Assembly (NCBI RefSeq): GCF_001442615.1
Contig: NZ_LMXN01000014.1
Location: forward strand, 111,376 to 175,375
Direction of reading: 5' to 3'
Length of the DNA: 64,000 bases
Origin: Algoriphagus resistens
Lineage (GTDB): Bacteria; Bacteroidota; Bacteroidia; Cytophagales; Cyclobacteriaceae
Shown: piece after piece, positions 17,143 through 26,258 of the stretch
Position numbering within the stretch: the first letter of the stretch is position 1
Layout of the letters: the number at the start of each line of letters is the position of its first letter
Program-made: the position numbers and the translations under genes
Notes under the pieces: model-generated
Seen by the model: only the letters and a program-made list of their open reading frames with translations
Database searches by the model: none
Told to the model about the DNA's origin: nothing

Positions 17143-18186
17143 TTATTGCATCACTTCTACCACGGACTCATTTTTTTCTGTAAATCGACCAATTTCCCAA
17201 ATGACCTGATTTTGAAGCTTCATAGCTTCTTCAAACCAGGTTTTATTTTCAGGATCTATAGCAAGCATCAGTCCCCCACTGGTCTGGGGATCACAAAGTT
17301 TTACTAAATCCATACCTACCACACCTTTGGTTTTGGTGCTGTAAGCATTCCAGTTCCGGTAGGTATTATCGGGGAAAATAAATTGGTTGATGTACTCCTG
17401 GACTCCCGCTATCATAGGCAGCTTAAAGAGATCAATCTGGGCAGAAAGTCCTGCTCCTTCACACATTTCTATCAAATGCCCCAGCAAGCCAAATCCAGTC
17501 ACATCTGTCATTGCATGAACTTCCTCATGATTTCCCAGAATCTCACCTATTGAATTCAATCTGCAAGCTGTATCAATCAAACTTGAATAATCGACGTCTG
17601 AGATCTTCTGTCGTTTTAGAGCTGTTGCCAAAACGCCTACACCTAGTTGCTTGGTGAGATAAATGAGATCACCGTTTTTTGCGCCATTATTTGTTTTGAT
17701 CTTATGCGGATGTACAATCCCATTGACAGAAAGTCCAAATATAGGATCCTTGGCTGCGATGGAATGTCCACCTGCCAGCTCAATTCCCGCAGCTTTGCAG
17801 ATAGACTTTGCGCCTTCCATGACCTTAGCCGCAAGTTCTGGGGCAAGTTTTTCAACAGGCCAGCTGAGAATTGCGTTTGCAAAAATCGGTTTGCCTCCCA
17901 TAGCATATACATCTGAAAGGGCATTTGCTGCAGCTATTCTTCCAAAATCAAAAGGATCATCAACAATTGGAGTGAAAAAATCGACAGTATTGATCACCGC
18001 GATATCCTCCGAAACCTGGTAGACGGCTGCATCATCTTTACCCGAATTTCCAACCAATAAATTAGGATCGGATTGGATAAAGGAGCTGCTTGAATTTAGA
18101 ATTTGATCCAAAATTGCTGGAGCGATTTTGCAGCCACATCCCGAACCTTCACTCCATTCAGTAAGTCGTTTGGGGGTATTTTCCAT
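17143..18186 (-). CDS. selD: Selenide, water dikinase
   Basis: Makes selenophosphate from selenide and ATP. The 347 residues from the ATG at 18186 place the catalytic C17 and K20 (GSGCGCK) at the same positions as in E. coli; position 17 is Cys, not Sec. ATP-binding features DDAAVYQV, NTVDFFTPIVDDP and GGHSIAAKDP are present. The frame opens at 18246, but the first part lies inside mnmH and would shift C17. Overlap of 29 bases with mnmH indicates coupling and a dedicated supply of selenophosphate to that enzyme. Confidence 0.95.
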   Translation of the reverse strand: MENTPKRLTEWSEGSGCGCKIAPAILDQILNSSSSFIQSDPNLLVGNSGKDDAAVYQVSEDIAVINTVDFFTPIVDDPFDFGRIAAANALSDVYAMGGKPIFANAILSWPVEKLAPELAAKVMEGAKSICKAAGIELAGGHSIAAKDPIFGLSVNGIVHPHKIKTNNGAKNGDLIYLTKQLGVGVLATALKRQKISDVDYSSLIDTACRLNSIGEILGNHEEVHAMTDVTGFGLLGHLIEMCEGAGLSAQIDLFKLPMIAGVQEYINQFIFPDNTYRNWNAYSTKTKGVVGMDLVKLCDPQTSGGLMLAIDPENKTWFEEAMKLQNQVIWEIGRFTEKNESVVEVMQ

Positions 18187-19213
18187 ATAATCGGGATTTT
18201 GCTTCAAGTAATTTTTTGATGGAGGTTTCAGGATCTGTGCCAGCAAGATTAAGTTGGATTATTTTGTCTCCGGAATGCTTGTCCAAGTCAAATGCATAGG
18301 CTTTATCGTAATAGATGAGCATGTTTGTGATCCAGTCAGTATGATTTCCGTCTACAATTGCTTCAATTGCCTGCGAAGTCCTCAGGCCACCCAGTCGCTT
18401 CTTTAAGCGTAAAACAGCAAGAATTAATTCATCTGCTGGCAGAGAGGCATATTCTTCTACGATCAAGTCGATCCGTTCCTGCTCTGATTTCTGGATGTCG
18501 ATTAAGGGGGAATCAAGCATTTGACGATAGAACCGATCTGGAAGAATTAATCTTCCTATTTTTCTGCTTTCATTTTCTACCCAGATGGATTGGGTTGGAT
18601 TATGCTTACGCAAAGCTTCTGAAAGGTTGTTTTCAAACTGCTCCACAGTTGGCTGTACGGGTTGTCCGATTGAACCAAAGGATGATCCTTTGTGATTTGC
18701 GAGCCCTTCCAAATCGATAACCTGTTCTCCTGCTTCCTGTAGTTTTTGGAGTAATCTTGTTTTTCCCGTTCCGGTTTTTCCCCCTAAAACAATTAGGTTC
18801 CAGTCCTTTCTGACCAAGTCAAAACTAAAGGATCTATAAGTCTTATACCCTCCTTTCAGACGAAACACTTCAAATCCGACCATAGATAGGAGCCAAGAAA
18901 GGATCTGGCTCCGCATCCCTCCACGCCAGCAATAGACAATTATTTTTTTCTTCGGCAATTGCTCCAAAGCGTCTTTAAGAATCAGATGAAATCGTGGTCC
19001 CACCAATTCAAATCCCTTGATAGTAGCTTCCTGCGATCCTTTTTCTTTGTAAAGAGTACCGACAACAACCCTTTCCAAATTATTCAGGATTGGAATATTG
19101 ATCGCTCCGGGAATGTGGCTTTGGGCAAATTCCCCTTCGCTCCTCGCATCTATCAAAGGATGTTGATCCCGCAGGCCCCAAAAATTATCTAAAGAAATTA
19201 ATTGCTCCACCAT
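18158..19213 (-). CDS. mnmH: tRNA 2-selenouridine synthase
   Basis: Converts 2-thiouridine at tRNA position 34 into 2-selenouridine via a geranylated intermediate. The 351-residue protein has an N-terminal rhodanese domain with C95 in YCWRGGMRS and a P-loop domain with GGKTGTGKT near residue 140. The start at 19213 is preferred because the upstream trxA terminator occupies the start of the longer frame (19240). It overlaps selD by 29 bases. Confidence 0.94.
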   Translation of the reverse strand: MVEQLISLDNFWGLRDQHPLIDARSEGEFAQSHIPGAINIPILNNLERVVVGTLYKEKGSQEATIKGFELVGPRFHLILKDALEQLPKKKIIVYCWRGGMRSQILSWLLSMVGFEVFRLKGGYKTYRSFSFDLVRKDWNLIVLGGKTGTGKTRLLQKLQEAGEQVIDLEGLANHKGSSFGSIGQPVQPTVEQFENNLSEALRKHNPTQSIWVENESRKIGRLILPDRFYRQMLDSPLIDIQKSEQERIDLIVEEYASLPADELILAVLRLKKRLGGLRTSQAIEAIVDGNHTDWITNMLIYYDKAYAFDLDKHSGDKIIQLNLAGTDPETSIKKLLEAKSRLYGKYPQTTY

Positions 19214-19227
19214 AAAGTCTGAAGATA

Positions 19228-19257
19228 AAAAAAGCCGCAAGGATTTCCTTGCGGCTC
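19228..19257 (-). terminator. Rho-independent terminator of trxA
   Basis: On the minus strand, AGCCGCAAGGA and its complement (19233-19243 with 19246-19256) form an 11-bp stem followed by TTTTTTT. It separates trxA from mnmH-selD. Confidence 0.88.
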
Positions 19258-19279
19258 TGAATGTATTATTGTCAACTAA

Positions 19280-19600
19280 TTAAAGTTGAGCATCTAGTTT
19301 TTGTGATAAAATAGATTTTGGAACTGCTCCAACTTGTTTGTCTACGATTTCCCCTCCTTTGAAGAAAAGTAGTGTAGGGATAGATCTGATGCCGAAAGCC
19401 TGGGCTACACCTGGATTTGCGTCTACATCTACTTTACCGACCACGGCTTTTCCGTCATATTCGCCAGCTAATTCTTCCACAACCGGACCGATCATTTTAC
19501 AAGGGCCACACCATTCTGCCCAGAAATCTACTAGGATGGGTTGTTCGGATTTAATGATTTCTTCAAAGTTTGCGTCGGTAATTTCTATTGCTTTTGCCAT
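19280..19600 (-). CDS. trxA: Thioredoxin
   Basis: General cytoplasmic disulfide reductase. The 106-residue protein has the active site WCGPC (C31, C34), the preceding VDFWAEW strand and the cis-proline segment RSIPTLLFF. The longest frame begins at 19645, but a promoter box (19631-19638) lies inside that extension, so MAKAIEITD at 19600 is the start. It is monocistronic, bounded by its own promoter and terminator. Confidence 0.96.
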   Translation of the reverse strand: MAKAIEITDANFEEIIKSEQPILVDFWAEWCGPCKMIGPVVEELAGEYDGKAVVGKVDVDANPGVAQAFGIRSIPTLLFFKGGEIVDKQVGAVPKSILSQKLDAQL

Positions 19601-19630
19601 TATATGTTTGGTTTTTAATTTCTGAGTTTT

Positions 19631-19638
19631 CAAATATA
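19631..19638 (-). promoter_or_regulatory. Promoter -7 box of trxA (TATATTTG, minus strand)
   Basis: Exact TAnnTTTG match 30 bases before the trxA ATG; it decides the start codon. No TTTG is seen at the usual -33 distance. Confidence 0.6.
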
Positions 19639-19770
19639 TGTGCAAAAGCCAATACCCGATTAATAAGTTCCGAGGGATTTAATTTTTTTGTCTATGGGTG
19701 ATCGATGAAAGCTATCCTTAAAGTTAAAATAAACTGTTTTTAAAATCTAGTTAGTAATCAGTGAAGTAAA

Positions 19771-20154
19771 CTAATAGTATTCGCAAACTGTGGTTCTGAC
19801 TAACTGTTGACCTAAGTGCAGGTCATATTGCTTTTCTTCGCTCAACATCGCATCATTGGTGTAGAAATATTCAAACCCAGCTATTTCTCCTCCCAGATTC
19901 TCTTTTTGAACAGTTCTGGTCAGATGGTTTCTTCGTTTGTTCAATAGGTGAAGCAAGTCCAGAAACCATACGGCAGTATATTCTTTCACAAGGGTAGCGT
20001 GTCGCTTACATCCCATTGGTGTAACGACCAATGGGTTTTACGCTCCGTTTTATAAACTAAGATCTAGCTCGATTTCAAAATCAGGTACTTCAGGATCAGA
20101 ACAGGACACTGTTAGGGTAATCAGAATTAAGAATACAACGTAATGTGACTTCAT
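19771..20154 (-). pseudogene. Small lipoprotein gene interrupted by a repeat
   Basis: On the minus strand an ATG at 20154 opens a lipoprotein signal (MKSHYVV...LTVSC, then SDPEVPDF) that stops after 34 residues at 20050-20052. The same frame, after two stop codons, continues as an 86-codon open stretch to 19771 ending VRTTVCEYY. The two in-frame stops lie within, or at the edge of, the dispersed repeat at 19937-20055. The simplest reading is a lipoprotein gene broken by insertion of the repeat; alternatively these are two unrelated small genes. No family recognised. Confidence 0.4.
19937..20055. repeat. Dispersed repeat, copy A
   Basis: Shares a block beginning TTGTTCAATAGGTGAAGCA and running through TGTCGCTTACATCCCA with copy B at 24993-25117; about four fifths of roughly 80 aligned bases are identical, and both copies end GGTTTTAC...TATAAA. 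Copy A contains a perfect 9-bp hairpin, CCCATTGGT/ACCAATGGG (20012-20020 with 20027-20035), that copy B lacks. Confidence 0.7.
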
Positions 20155-20269
20155 TCGTGGTTAATTGTCAGGTGGTTTAAGATAGCCTAAATATTAACTG
20201 AATCAATGGCAGAGAACAAAAGTTACTTATTCCCGCCAATCCGAAATTTCATATTTGACACCCAAACTT

Positions 20270-23200
20270 CTAAACAACCCGGTAAGCAACTTCAGGGATT
20301 TCTTTCAATTCCTTGATCATCTCTGCGCTTGGATCAATGGAAAATCTTTTAGAGAAAAGCTCCAAGGCGATATTCTCCTTACGGTCCACCACATCAAAAT
20401 ACAACTTGGCATCTCCCTTATATTTTTCTGTGATTGCCTGTAGTTTCTCCATCAAATCAAGTGTCAAATCATCCAAGTCAATATTGACCCGAAGACCTTT
20501 TACCATTTTACCCCGAATTTCGTCTAGCAGGGTAATGCTTCCGATTTTAAATTCCAGCTCATTTTCTGCCCAGCGTTTACCAGCCACTGTCCCGCTGATA
20601 AACAAAAACCAACCTGGCATAAAGTACTCTTTGAACTTCACGTAATCATCCCCAAATAGAAAGAAAGTAAAGGCTCCTTGATAATCTTCCAGCGTAAGTG
20701 TCCCGAATGGCTTTCCGTTTTTGGTTGTTCTGTGGGCAAAAGTGGAAACTGAACCTGCCAGTTTAATGTCACTTCTGCTTTTTAAGTTTTCCAAGTCATT
20801 CAGGTCAGGTAAAGAAGCATTGGTAAACGATTCGATTTCCAACCTAAACTGGTCAAGCGGATGCCCCGATATGTAAAGCCCGACTACTTCCTTCTCAATA
20901 TTTAACTGTTGAAGTTGGGTGAAAGGCTCCATCGGAGCAATAGTAGGAAGCGGGACTTCCATACTCCCTGCACCTCCTCCAAAAAGGCTCACCTGATTGC
21001 TTTCTTCCTCTTGCTGCACTTTCTGAGCATACTTGGTGGCTTTCTCGATCAGATTTAAATCCCCCTCAGCAGATTCCAGGTATTGCCTTCTGTGATGCTG
21101 AGGGAAGCAATCAAACCCGCCCGCCATAGCTAGCGCTTCCATGGTTTTCTTATTTAGGGCTTTAGAGCTTACGCGCTTTGCAAAGTCAAAGATGTTCTTG
21201 TAAGGACCATTTTTCTCACGCTCTACTATGATTGCGTCCACGGCGGCAGATCCAGCACCCTTGATTGCTGCCATTCCAAATCGGATTTCTCCGGCGGCAT
21301 TTACAGTAAAACCATTTTTGGATTCATTCACATCTGGTCCCAGTACCGGGATTCCAGCCCGTTTGCATTCTTCCATGAAAAAAGTCACCTGCGTGATGTC
21401 ATTCATGTTGTTACTCAGCACCGACGCAAGGTACTCTGCAGGGTAATGGGCCTTCAAATAAGCCGTCTGATAGGCAATCCACGCATAACAAGTCGAGTGT
21501 GATTTGTTAAAAGCGTAGGATGCAAAAGCCTCCCAGTCAGTCCAGATCTTTGCCAATTTCTTCGCATCATGGCCTTTGGCAGAAGCCTGCTCCACGAACT
21601 TTGGTTTCATCTTATCCAGTACATCCTTCTGCTTCTTACCCATCGCCTTACGCAATACATCCGCCTCGCCTTTGGTGAAACCGGCGAGTTTCTGAGACAA
21701 AAGCATTACTTGTTCTTGGTAAACCGTGATTCCGTAGGTTTCCTCCAGGTATTCCTTCATATCCTCCAGATCGTACTCGATGGGTTCAGTCCCATGTTTA
21801 CGCTTAATAAAGGAAGGAATATAGGCCAACGGTCCCGGTCTGTACAAGGCGTTCATGGCAATCAAATCCGCAAAAACCGTAGGCTTGAGTTCGCGCATGT
21901 ATTTCTGCATGCCGGCAGATTCATATTGGAAAATTCCTACTGTCTCGCCACGTTGGAAAAGCTCGTAAGTCTTTACATCATCAATTGGGAAATGATCTGC
22001 ATTTAGCTCAATACCATGCCTTTCCTTTACGATTCTGATGGCGGTTTTTATGAGAGTCAGCGTTTTTAGACCCAAAAAGTCCATTTTAAGCAGACCTGCT
22101 GACTCTACCACAGAGTTGTCAAACTGCGTGCAAACCATGTCTGAATCCTTGGCCAAGGCTACCGGGACAAAATTGGTAATGTCAGATGGTGTGATAATTA
22201 CGCCACAGGCATGGATACCAAGGTTTCTCACAGACCCTTCCAGCATCGTAGCCTGATTGATGGTTTTGGCTGATTCATCCTGGCCTTTCGAGATCCGGAT
22301 CAATTCATCAGCCTTTGCTATCATTTCACCCTGACCTTTCAGCTTGTCCGAAAGAGCAGCTCTATTTCCTGCCAATCCAAAAAGTGCTTTCAATTTGATA
22401 TCAGGCACCAAATTGGCCAATCGCCCTGCTTCTGCAAGTGGAAGATTCAATACCCTTGCCGTATCCCGAATGGCTGATTTTGCTGCCATCGTACCGTAAG
22501 TAATGATCTGGGCTACCTGATTAGAGCCGTACTTCTTGATTACATAGTCAATCACACTTTGACGGCCTTCATCGTCAAAGTCAATATCAATATCGGGTAG
22601 TGATACTCTATCGGGATTAAGGAATCTCTCAAAAAGGAGATTATATTCGATTGGGTCAATATTGGTGATGCCTGTACAATAGGCAACTGCGGATCCTGCT
22701 GCAGATCCACGTCCTGGGCCGACTGAAACTCCCATTTTTCTTGCCTCTACAATAAAATCCTGAACAATCAGAAAGTAACCTGGATACCCCGTATTTTCGA
22801 TAGTAGCGAGCTCAAAGTCTAAACGTTCTTCGATTTCAGGAGTGATTTCCTTGTAGCGCTTTTTTGCCCCTTCGTAAGTCAAGTGTCTTAAGAAGGCATT
22901 TTCTCCACGTTTTCCTCCATCTACCTCATCTTCTGCATGTTTGAATTCTTCGGGTATTTCAAAGGCAGGAAGAAGGACTTCGCGGGCAAGCTTATATGTT
23001 TCGATTTTTTCAGTGATCTCATGGGTACACTCGATCGCTTCCGGCAGATCCGCGAAGAGCTTCTTCATCTCATCGGGAGTCTTAATATAGAACTCATCAT
23101 TTGGGAAGCCGTAGCGGAACTCACGGCCTCGCTTGCCGATGTACTTTTTGGGTTTGTCATAGAGTTCCCCGTCTTTCACACATAACAGTACATCATGTGC

Positions 23201-24556
23201 TTTTGCATCTGACTTATCAGCATAATAGGCATTGTTTGCAGCGAAATATTTCACATCATATTTCCTCGCAAATTCCAACAATACTTCATTCACTTTTTCC
23301 TCTTCTGGGACTCCGTGTCGGTTTAGCTCTACATAGAAATCTTCACCGAACTGTTCCTTCCACCAGACAAATGCTTCCTCAGCCTGAGTCTCTCCCACAT
23401 TCAAAATCAAAAATGGAATTTCTCCCCAAAGCCCGCCTGTTGTGGCAATTAGATCGCCTTTGTATTGTACCAAGACTTCCTTGTCAATCCGGGGTACATA
23501 ATAAAAACCCTCGATATTCGCATAGGAAGCCAGTTTTGCAAGATTATGATAGCCCGCTTTGTTTTTGGCAATTAGGACAGTTTGGAATCCGTCGTCCTTG
23601 TTGGATTTGTTTTTTCGATCTCTACATAGGTTGAATTCACATCCTAAAATAGGCTTGATATCCTTCCCGATTGCTTCTTTTACAAAGTGGAAAGCCCCCA
23701 TCATATTACCATGATCAGTCATCGCAATTGCCGGCATTCCGAGCTCTTTTGCCCGGGCTACCATCGCAGGGATCTCACAGGTAGCCTGAAGTACAGAATA
23801 TTGGCTGTGCACATGCAAGTGCGTAAATGGTATGTCAGTCAGGTCTGAAATGTCAGCTTTGCCAGCCTGCTTTAGGACATCTTTTGCAGCTGCTTTTTGA
23901 GCATCTTTTGCTTGCGCAAAGTTGGCTTCCTCCAGCTTAGGTGCTTGGTATATTACTTCCTGAATTGTAATTCCTGCTTCGGGAGCCTGTACACCTTGAG
24001 TGATCAATCCAAAGAAACACCTGGCTGTAGCATCCACATCATAAGCTGCATCGTGGGCGTCACCAAAGCCTTTGCCAAAAAGTTTTTGGTGTAACTCGGT
24101 AAGTGTAGGCCACTTGAATTTGCCGCCCCGGCCTCCCGGGAGCGCGCAAAATTCTGTGGAAATATCCTTTGTGTCCAGCTGCTTTGCGGTCAGCGGCATA
24201 GTAGCTTCTGCCCGGTAATATTCCGAGCCAACCACATTGACATCAAACTCGACATTGTGCCCCACCAAGTATTTGGCTTGCTTCACATCACCTTCAAAGA
24301 TTCCAAGGATCTGCTTTAGTTCATGACCTTCGGCTAAAGCACGCTTAGTAGAAATCCCGTGTACTTTCTCGGCATTGTAGGGGATGGTAAAGCCTTCCGG
24401 CTTAATAATGTAATTATGATTGGAAATCAGATTTCCCTTTCCGTCATGCAGTTGCCATGCGAGCTGGACTAGCCTTGGCCAGTTGTCCACATCGGACATG
24501 GGGGCATTATAATCGCGGGGAAGACCGGTGGTTTCGGTGTCAAAAATTAAATACAT
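20270..24556 (-). CDS. dnaE: DNA polymerase III alpha subunit with N-terminal proofreading exonuclease
   Basis: Replicative C-family DNA polymerase, 1428 residues. Residues 1-185 are a DEDDh 3'-5' exonuclease of the epsilon type: DTETTG (D6, E8), HNVEFD (D105) and HDAAYDVD (H168, D173). A linker leads to a PHP domain (HLHVHS, H248/H250; MTDHGN), then the polymerase palm with PDIDIDF (D655, D657), GPGRGSAAGS, tandem HhH and an OB-fold near the C-terminus. Both exonuclease and PHP active-site residues are intact, so the polymerase may not need a separate DnaQ. ATG at 24556 is immediately followed by exonuclease motif I. No neighbours in operon. Confidence 0.95.
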   Translation of the reverse strand: MYLIFDTETTGLPRDYNAPMSDVDNWPRLVQLAWQLHDGKGNLISNHNYIIKPEGFTIPYNAEKVHGISTKRALAEGHELKQILGIFEGDVKQAKYLVGHNVEFDVNVVGSEYYRAEATMPLTAKQLDTKDISTEFCALPGGRGGKFKWPTLTELHQKLFGKGFGDAHDAAYDVDATARCFFGLITQGVQAPEAGITIQEVIYQAPKLEEANFAQAKDAQKAAAKDVLKQAGKADISDLTDIPFTHLHVHSQYSVLQATCEIPAMVARAKELGMPAIAMTDHGNMMGAFHFVKEAIGKDIKPILGCEFNLCRDRKNKSNKDDGFQTVLIAKNKAGYHNLAKLASYANIEGFYYVPRIDKEVLVQYKGDLIATTGGLWGEIPFLILNVGETQAEEAFVWWKEQFGEDFYVELNRHGVPEEEKVNEVLLEFARKYDVKYFAANNAYYADKSDAKAHDVLLCVKDGELYDKPKKYIGKRGREFRYGFPNDEFYIKTPDEMKKLFADLPEAIECTHEITEKIETYKLAREVLLPAFEIPEEFKHAEDEVDGGKRGENAFLRHLTYEGAKKRYKEITPEIEERLDFELATIENTGYPGYFLIVQDFIVEARKMGVSVGPGRGSAAGSAVAYCTGITNIDPIEYNLLFERFLNPDRVSLPDIDIDFDDEGRQSVIDYVIKKYGSNQVAQIITYGTMAAKSAIRDTARVLNLPLAEAGRLANLVPDIKLKALFGLAGNRAALSDKLKGQGEMIAKADELIRISKGQDESAKTINQATMLEGSVRNLGIHACGVIITPSDITNFVPVALAKDSDMVCTQFDNSVVESAGLLKMDFLGLKTLTLIKTAIRIVKERHGIELNADHFPIDDVKTYELFQRGETVGIFQYESAGMQKYMRELKPTVFADLIAMNALYRPGPLAYIPSFIKRKHGTEPIEYDLEDMKEYLEETYGITVYQEQVMLLSQKLAGFTKGEADVLRKAMGKKQKDVLDKMKPKFVEQASAKGHDAKKLAKIWTDWEAFASYAFNKSHSTCYAWIAYQTAYLKAHYPAEYLASVLSNNMNDITQVTFFMEECKRAGIPVLGPDVNESKNGFTVNAAGEIRFGMAAIKGAGSAAVDAIIVEREKNGPYKNIFDFAKRVSSKALNKKTMEALAMAGGFDCFPQHHRRQYLESAEGDLNLIEKATKYAQKVQQEEESNQVSLFGGGAGSMEVPLPTIAPMEPFTQLQQLNIEKEVVGLYISGHPLDQFRLEIESFTNASLPDLNDLENLKSRSDIKLAGSVSTFAHRTTKNGKPFGTLTLEDYQGAFTFFLFGDDYVKFKEYFMPGWFLFISGTVAGKRWAENELEFKIGSITLLDEIRGKMVKGLRVNIDLDDLTLDLMEKLQAITEKYKGDAKLYFDVVDRKENIALELFSKRFSIDPSAEMIKELKEIPEVAYRVV

Positions 24557-24862
24557 ACAGCTTGGGGAATTGAGACTTCAAATTAGGGCTAATCTATCAA
24601 AGGAGACAAGCGGAGTGGGGGTAATTGTCGGGGAAAATTGAAAAAACTAGCCCTAAGTTTGCCCCGAAGAAGAGAGAACTACTAAGTTCTGCAACTTATT
24701 TTCCATTACTCGATGATTAAAAGAAAATAGTTTTTTCTTTATAGAAATCCGAGTTGGTATAGCGGGATTTGCCTACTCCGGCGAATTCTAAATCATCTGA
24801 AAAGACCAGGTGGCTTTCATGGTGTCTTACTTGATTTTGATTTTTATCCGTATTCTTGTCTC

Positions 24863-25045
24863 CTATTTGTGAATTACCCACCCACCGATGGGTTGGGCTT
24901 CGGGGGTCATAGACTCACCCAATGACAACGCCTCATCCCGTTTTTGTTTTGTGTCCGACTGCATCCCGCAACCAGACAATACATTTATACCCTTGTTCAA
25001 TAGGTGAAGCATCATCGGAAACGATCCGTCAGTACATTCTTTCAC
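24863..25045 (-). pseudogene. Short lipoprotein-like fragment next to repeat copy B
   Basis: A 60-codon frame whose first third lies in repeat copy B (HLLNKG is shared with the frame through copy A) and whose remainder reads VLSGCGMQSDTKQKRDEALS, resembling a lipobox followed by a hydrophilic tail, ending GGWVIHK. The signal-peptide half appears replaced by the repeat. It is probably not expressed as a functional protein. The rest of the 670-base gap between dnaE and the GLPGLI gene shows nothing else recognisable. Confidence 0.3.
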
Positions 25046-25117
25046 CAGGTTAGTGTTTGTCGCTTACATCCCACACACCCTAAGGCGATGGCTCGGTTTT
25101 ACAGTACTATTTATAAA
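24993..25117. repeat. Dispersed repeat, copy B
   Basis: Second copy of the repeat at 19937-20055, same orientation, about 5 kb away on the other side of dnaE. The first ~80 bases align with only one short gap; the middle diverges and the final ~20 bases (GGTTTTAC to TATAAA) align again. Confidence 0.7.
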
Positions 25118-25229
25118 GGGATTTCTCCTTTTGGATACGTGAAGACCTAGGGCAATCTTCTAGTTTTTCAGTCTCTTAATTTTACAATTTGATGGGGATG
25201 GTATATATCCTGGCAATTTTCCAACCTTC

Positions 25230-25973
25230 TCAATATCTTATTTCCCACATCCAAGCTCGCTTGCTTTCGATGGAAGTCTGGATAAACTCTTGGACTATTT
25301 CCTGATATTTAGTGCCCGATACTTCTCTCCCTTTCAGTTTTTTGGGCAGGGTGATGATTTCTTCCGGTTCTCCAAAAGTGATTTTCTCGGCTTCCACGAT
25401 AAGCATGCCGTCGTTGATGTCATAAGCCAAGATCAAACCCGGAAGCCCGAATTGCTCTTCAGGACCGGTTGGAACGGGGATATCCGAGGCGAACCAAGCA
25501 GTGATTTTTTGGCCTTTAATGGTATCTTCAGAAACAGCCTTCATACACATGTGTCCAAGAATATCCCGTATTTCGTTCATTACCCTCCATTTCGGCGCAT
25601 TTAGGCTGTCACGTACAATGTAAGTTTTACCCATTTGATCCATATATTTTAGATAGGTCTGATCTTTTAGATTGTTTTCAATGAAATAGTCTTCCACTTG
25701 CCAAGAGTAGCTTTGCACTACATAGGGTTCACCAAAAGTGTAGAGACTTTTTTCTGGCCAAAACTGGAGTTTCATCCGTGTGCTGTAGCCTTCAGGATTA
25801 CTCCAAGTGAGTAGAATTCTGTCTTTTTCCTGTTCGGTAATGTGAGGCAGGCTCGAATAGATTTTATCATAGAAAATACGGTATCGGTATTCTACCTCGC
25901 CCACAATATTTTGGGCTCTTAGTCCTGTGGAAATTAGTATCAGGATAAGGGTCTTTAGATAGGTTAATCTCAT
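25230..25973 (-). CDS. GLPGLI family secreted protein
   Basis: A 247-residue exported protein of the Bacteroidota-specific GLPGLI family: signal peptide to about residue 20 (LISTGLRAQ), hydrophilic body, and the name-giving motif FGLPGLILAY at about residues 177-186, preceded by ITAWFASDIPVPTGPEE. Function unknown. Family members commonly sit beside outer-membrane beta-barrel proteins, as here: the barrel gene lies upstream on the same strand after a 285-base gap in which I see no gene. Confidence 0.9.
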   Translation of the reverse strand: MRLTYLKTLILILISTGLRAQNIVGEVEYRYRIFYDKIYSSLPHITEQEKDRILLTWSNPEGYSTRMKLQFWPEKSLYTFGEPYVVQSYSWQVEDYFIENNLKDQTYLKYMDQMGKTYIVRDSLNAPKWRVMNEIRDILGHMCMKAVSEDTIKGQKITAWFASDIPVPTGPEEQFGLPGLILAYDINDGMLIVEAEKITFGEPEEIITLPKKLKGREVSGTKYQEIVQEFIQTSIESKRAWMWEIRY

Positions 25974-26258
25974 TGTTTTAATTAGTTAAGAATGGACTGG
26001 ATCAGAATATGCGGAAGGTTAGAATGTTTAACTATTGAAATCTAAGTTTTTAATTACAAGCATCATGATAAATATGGAGAATCAACGGCTTTTATACTGA
26101 GAAACTAAAAGTTTGTATTTTTTGAGACAGGTGTTTATTCCGACACGATCGCTAGTGGGCTACAAGCACAACGGTAACTGAGCGACGAAACAAATTTCTA
26201 ATTAATAGGCGAACTACTCTGCAACTTTCCCGCTTTAGAACTTTTCCACCTTATTATG

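Noticed and set aside
23101..23634. 177-codon plus-strand frame inside dnaE
   Set aside because: Antisense shadow of dnaE; product is His/Arg-rich low-information sequence and dnaE is clearly coding.
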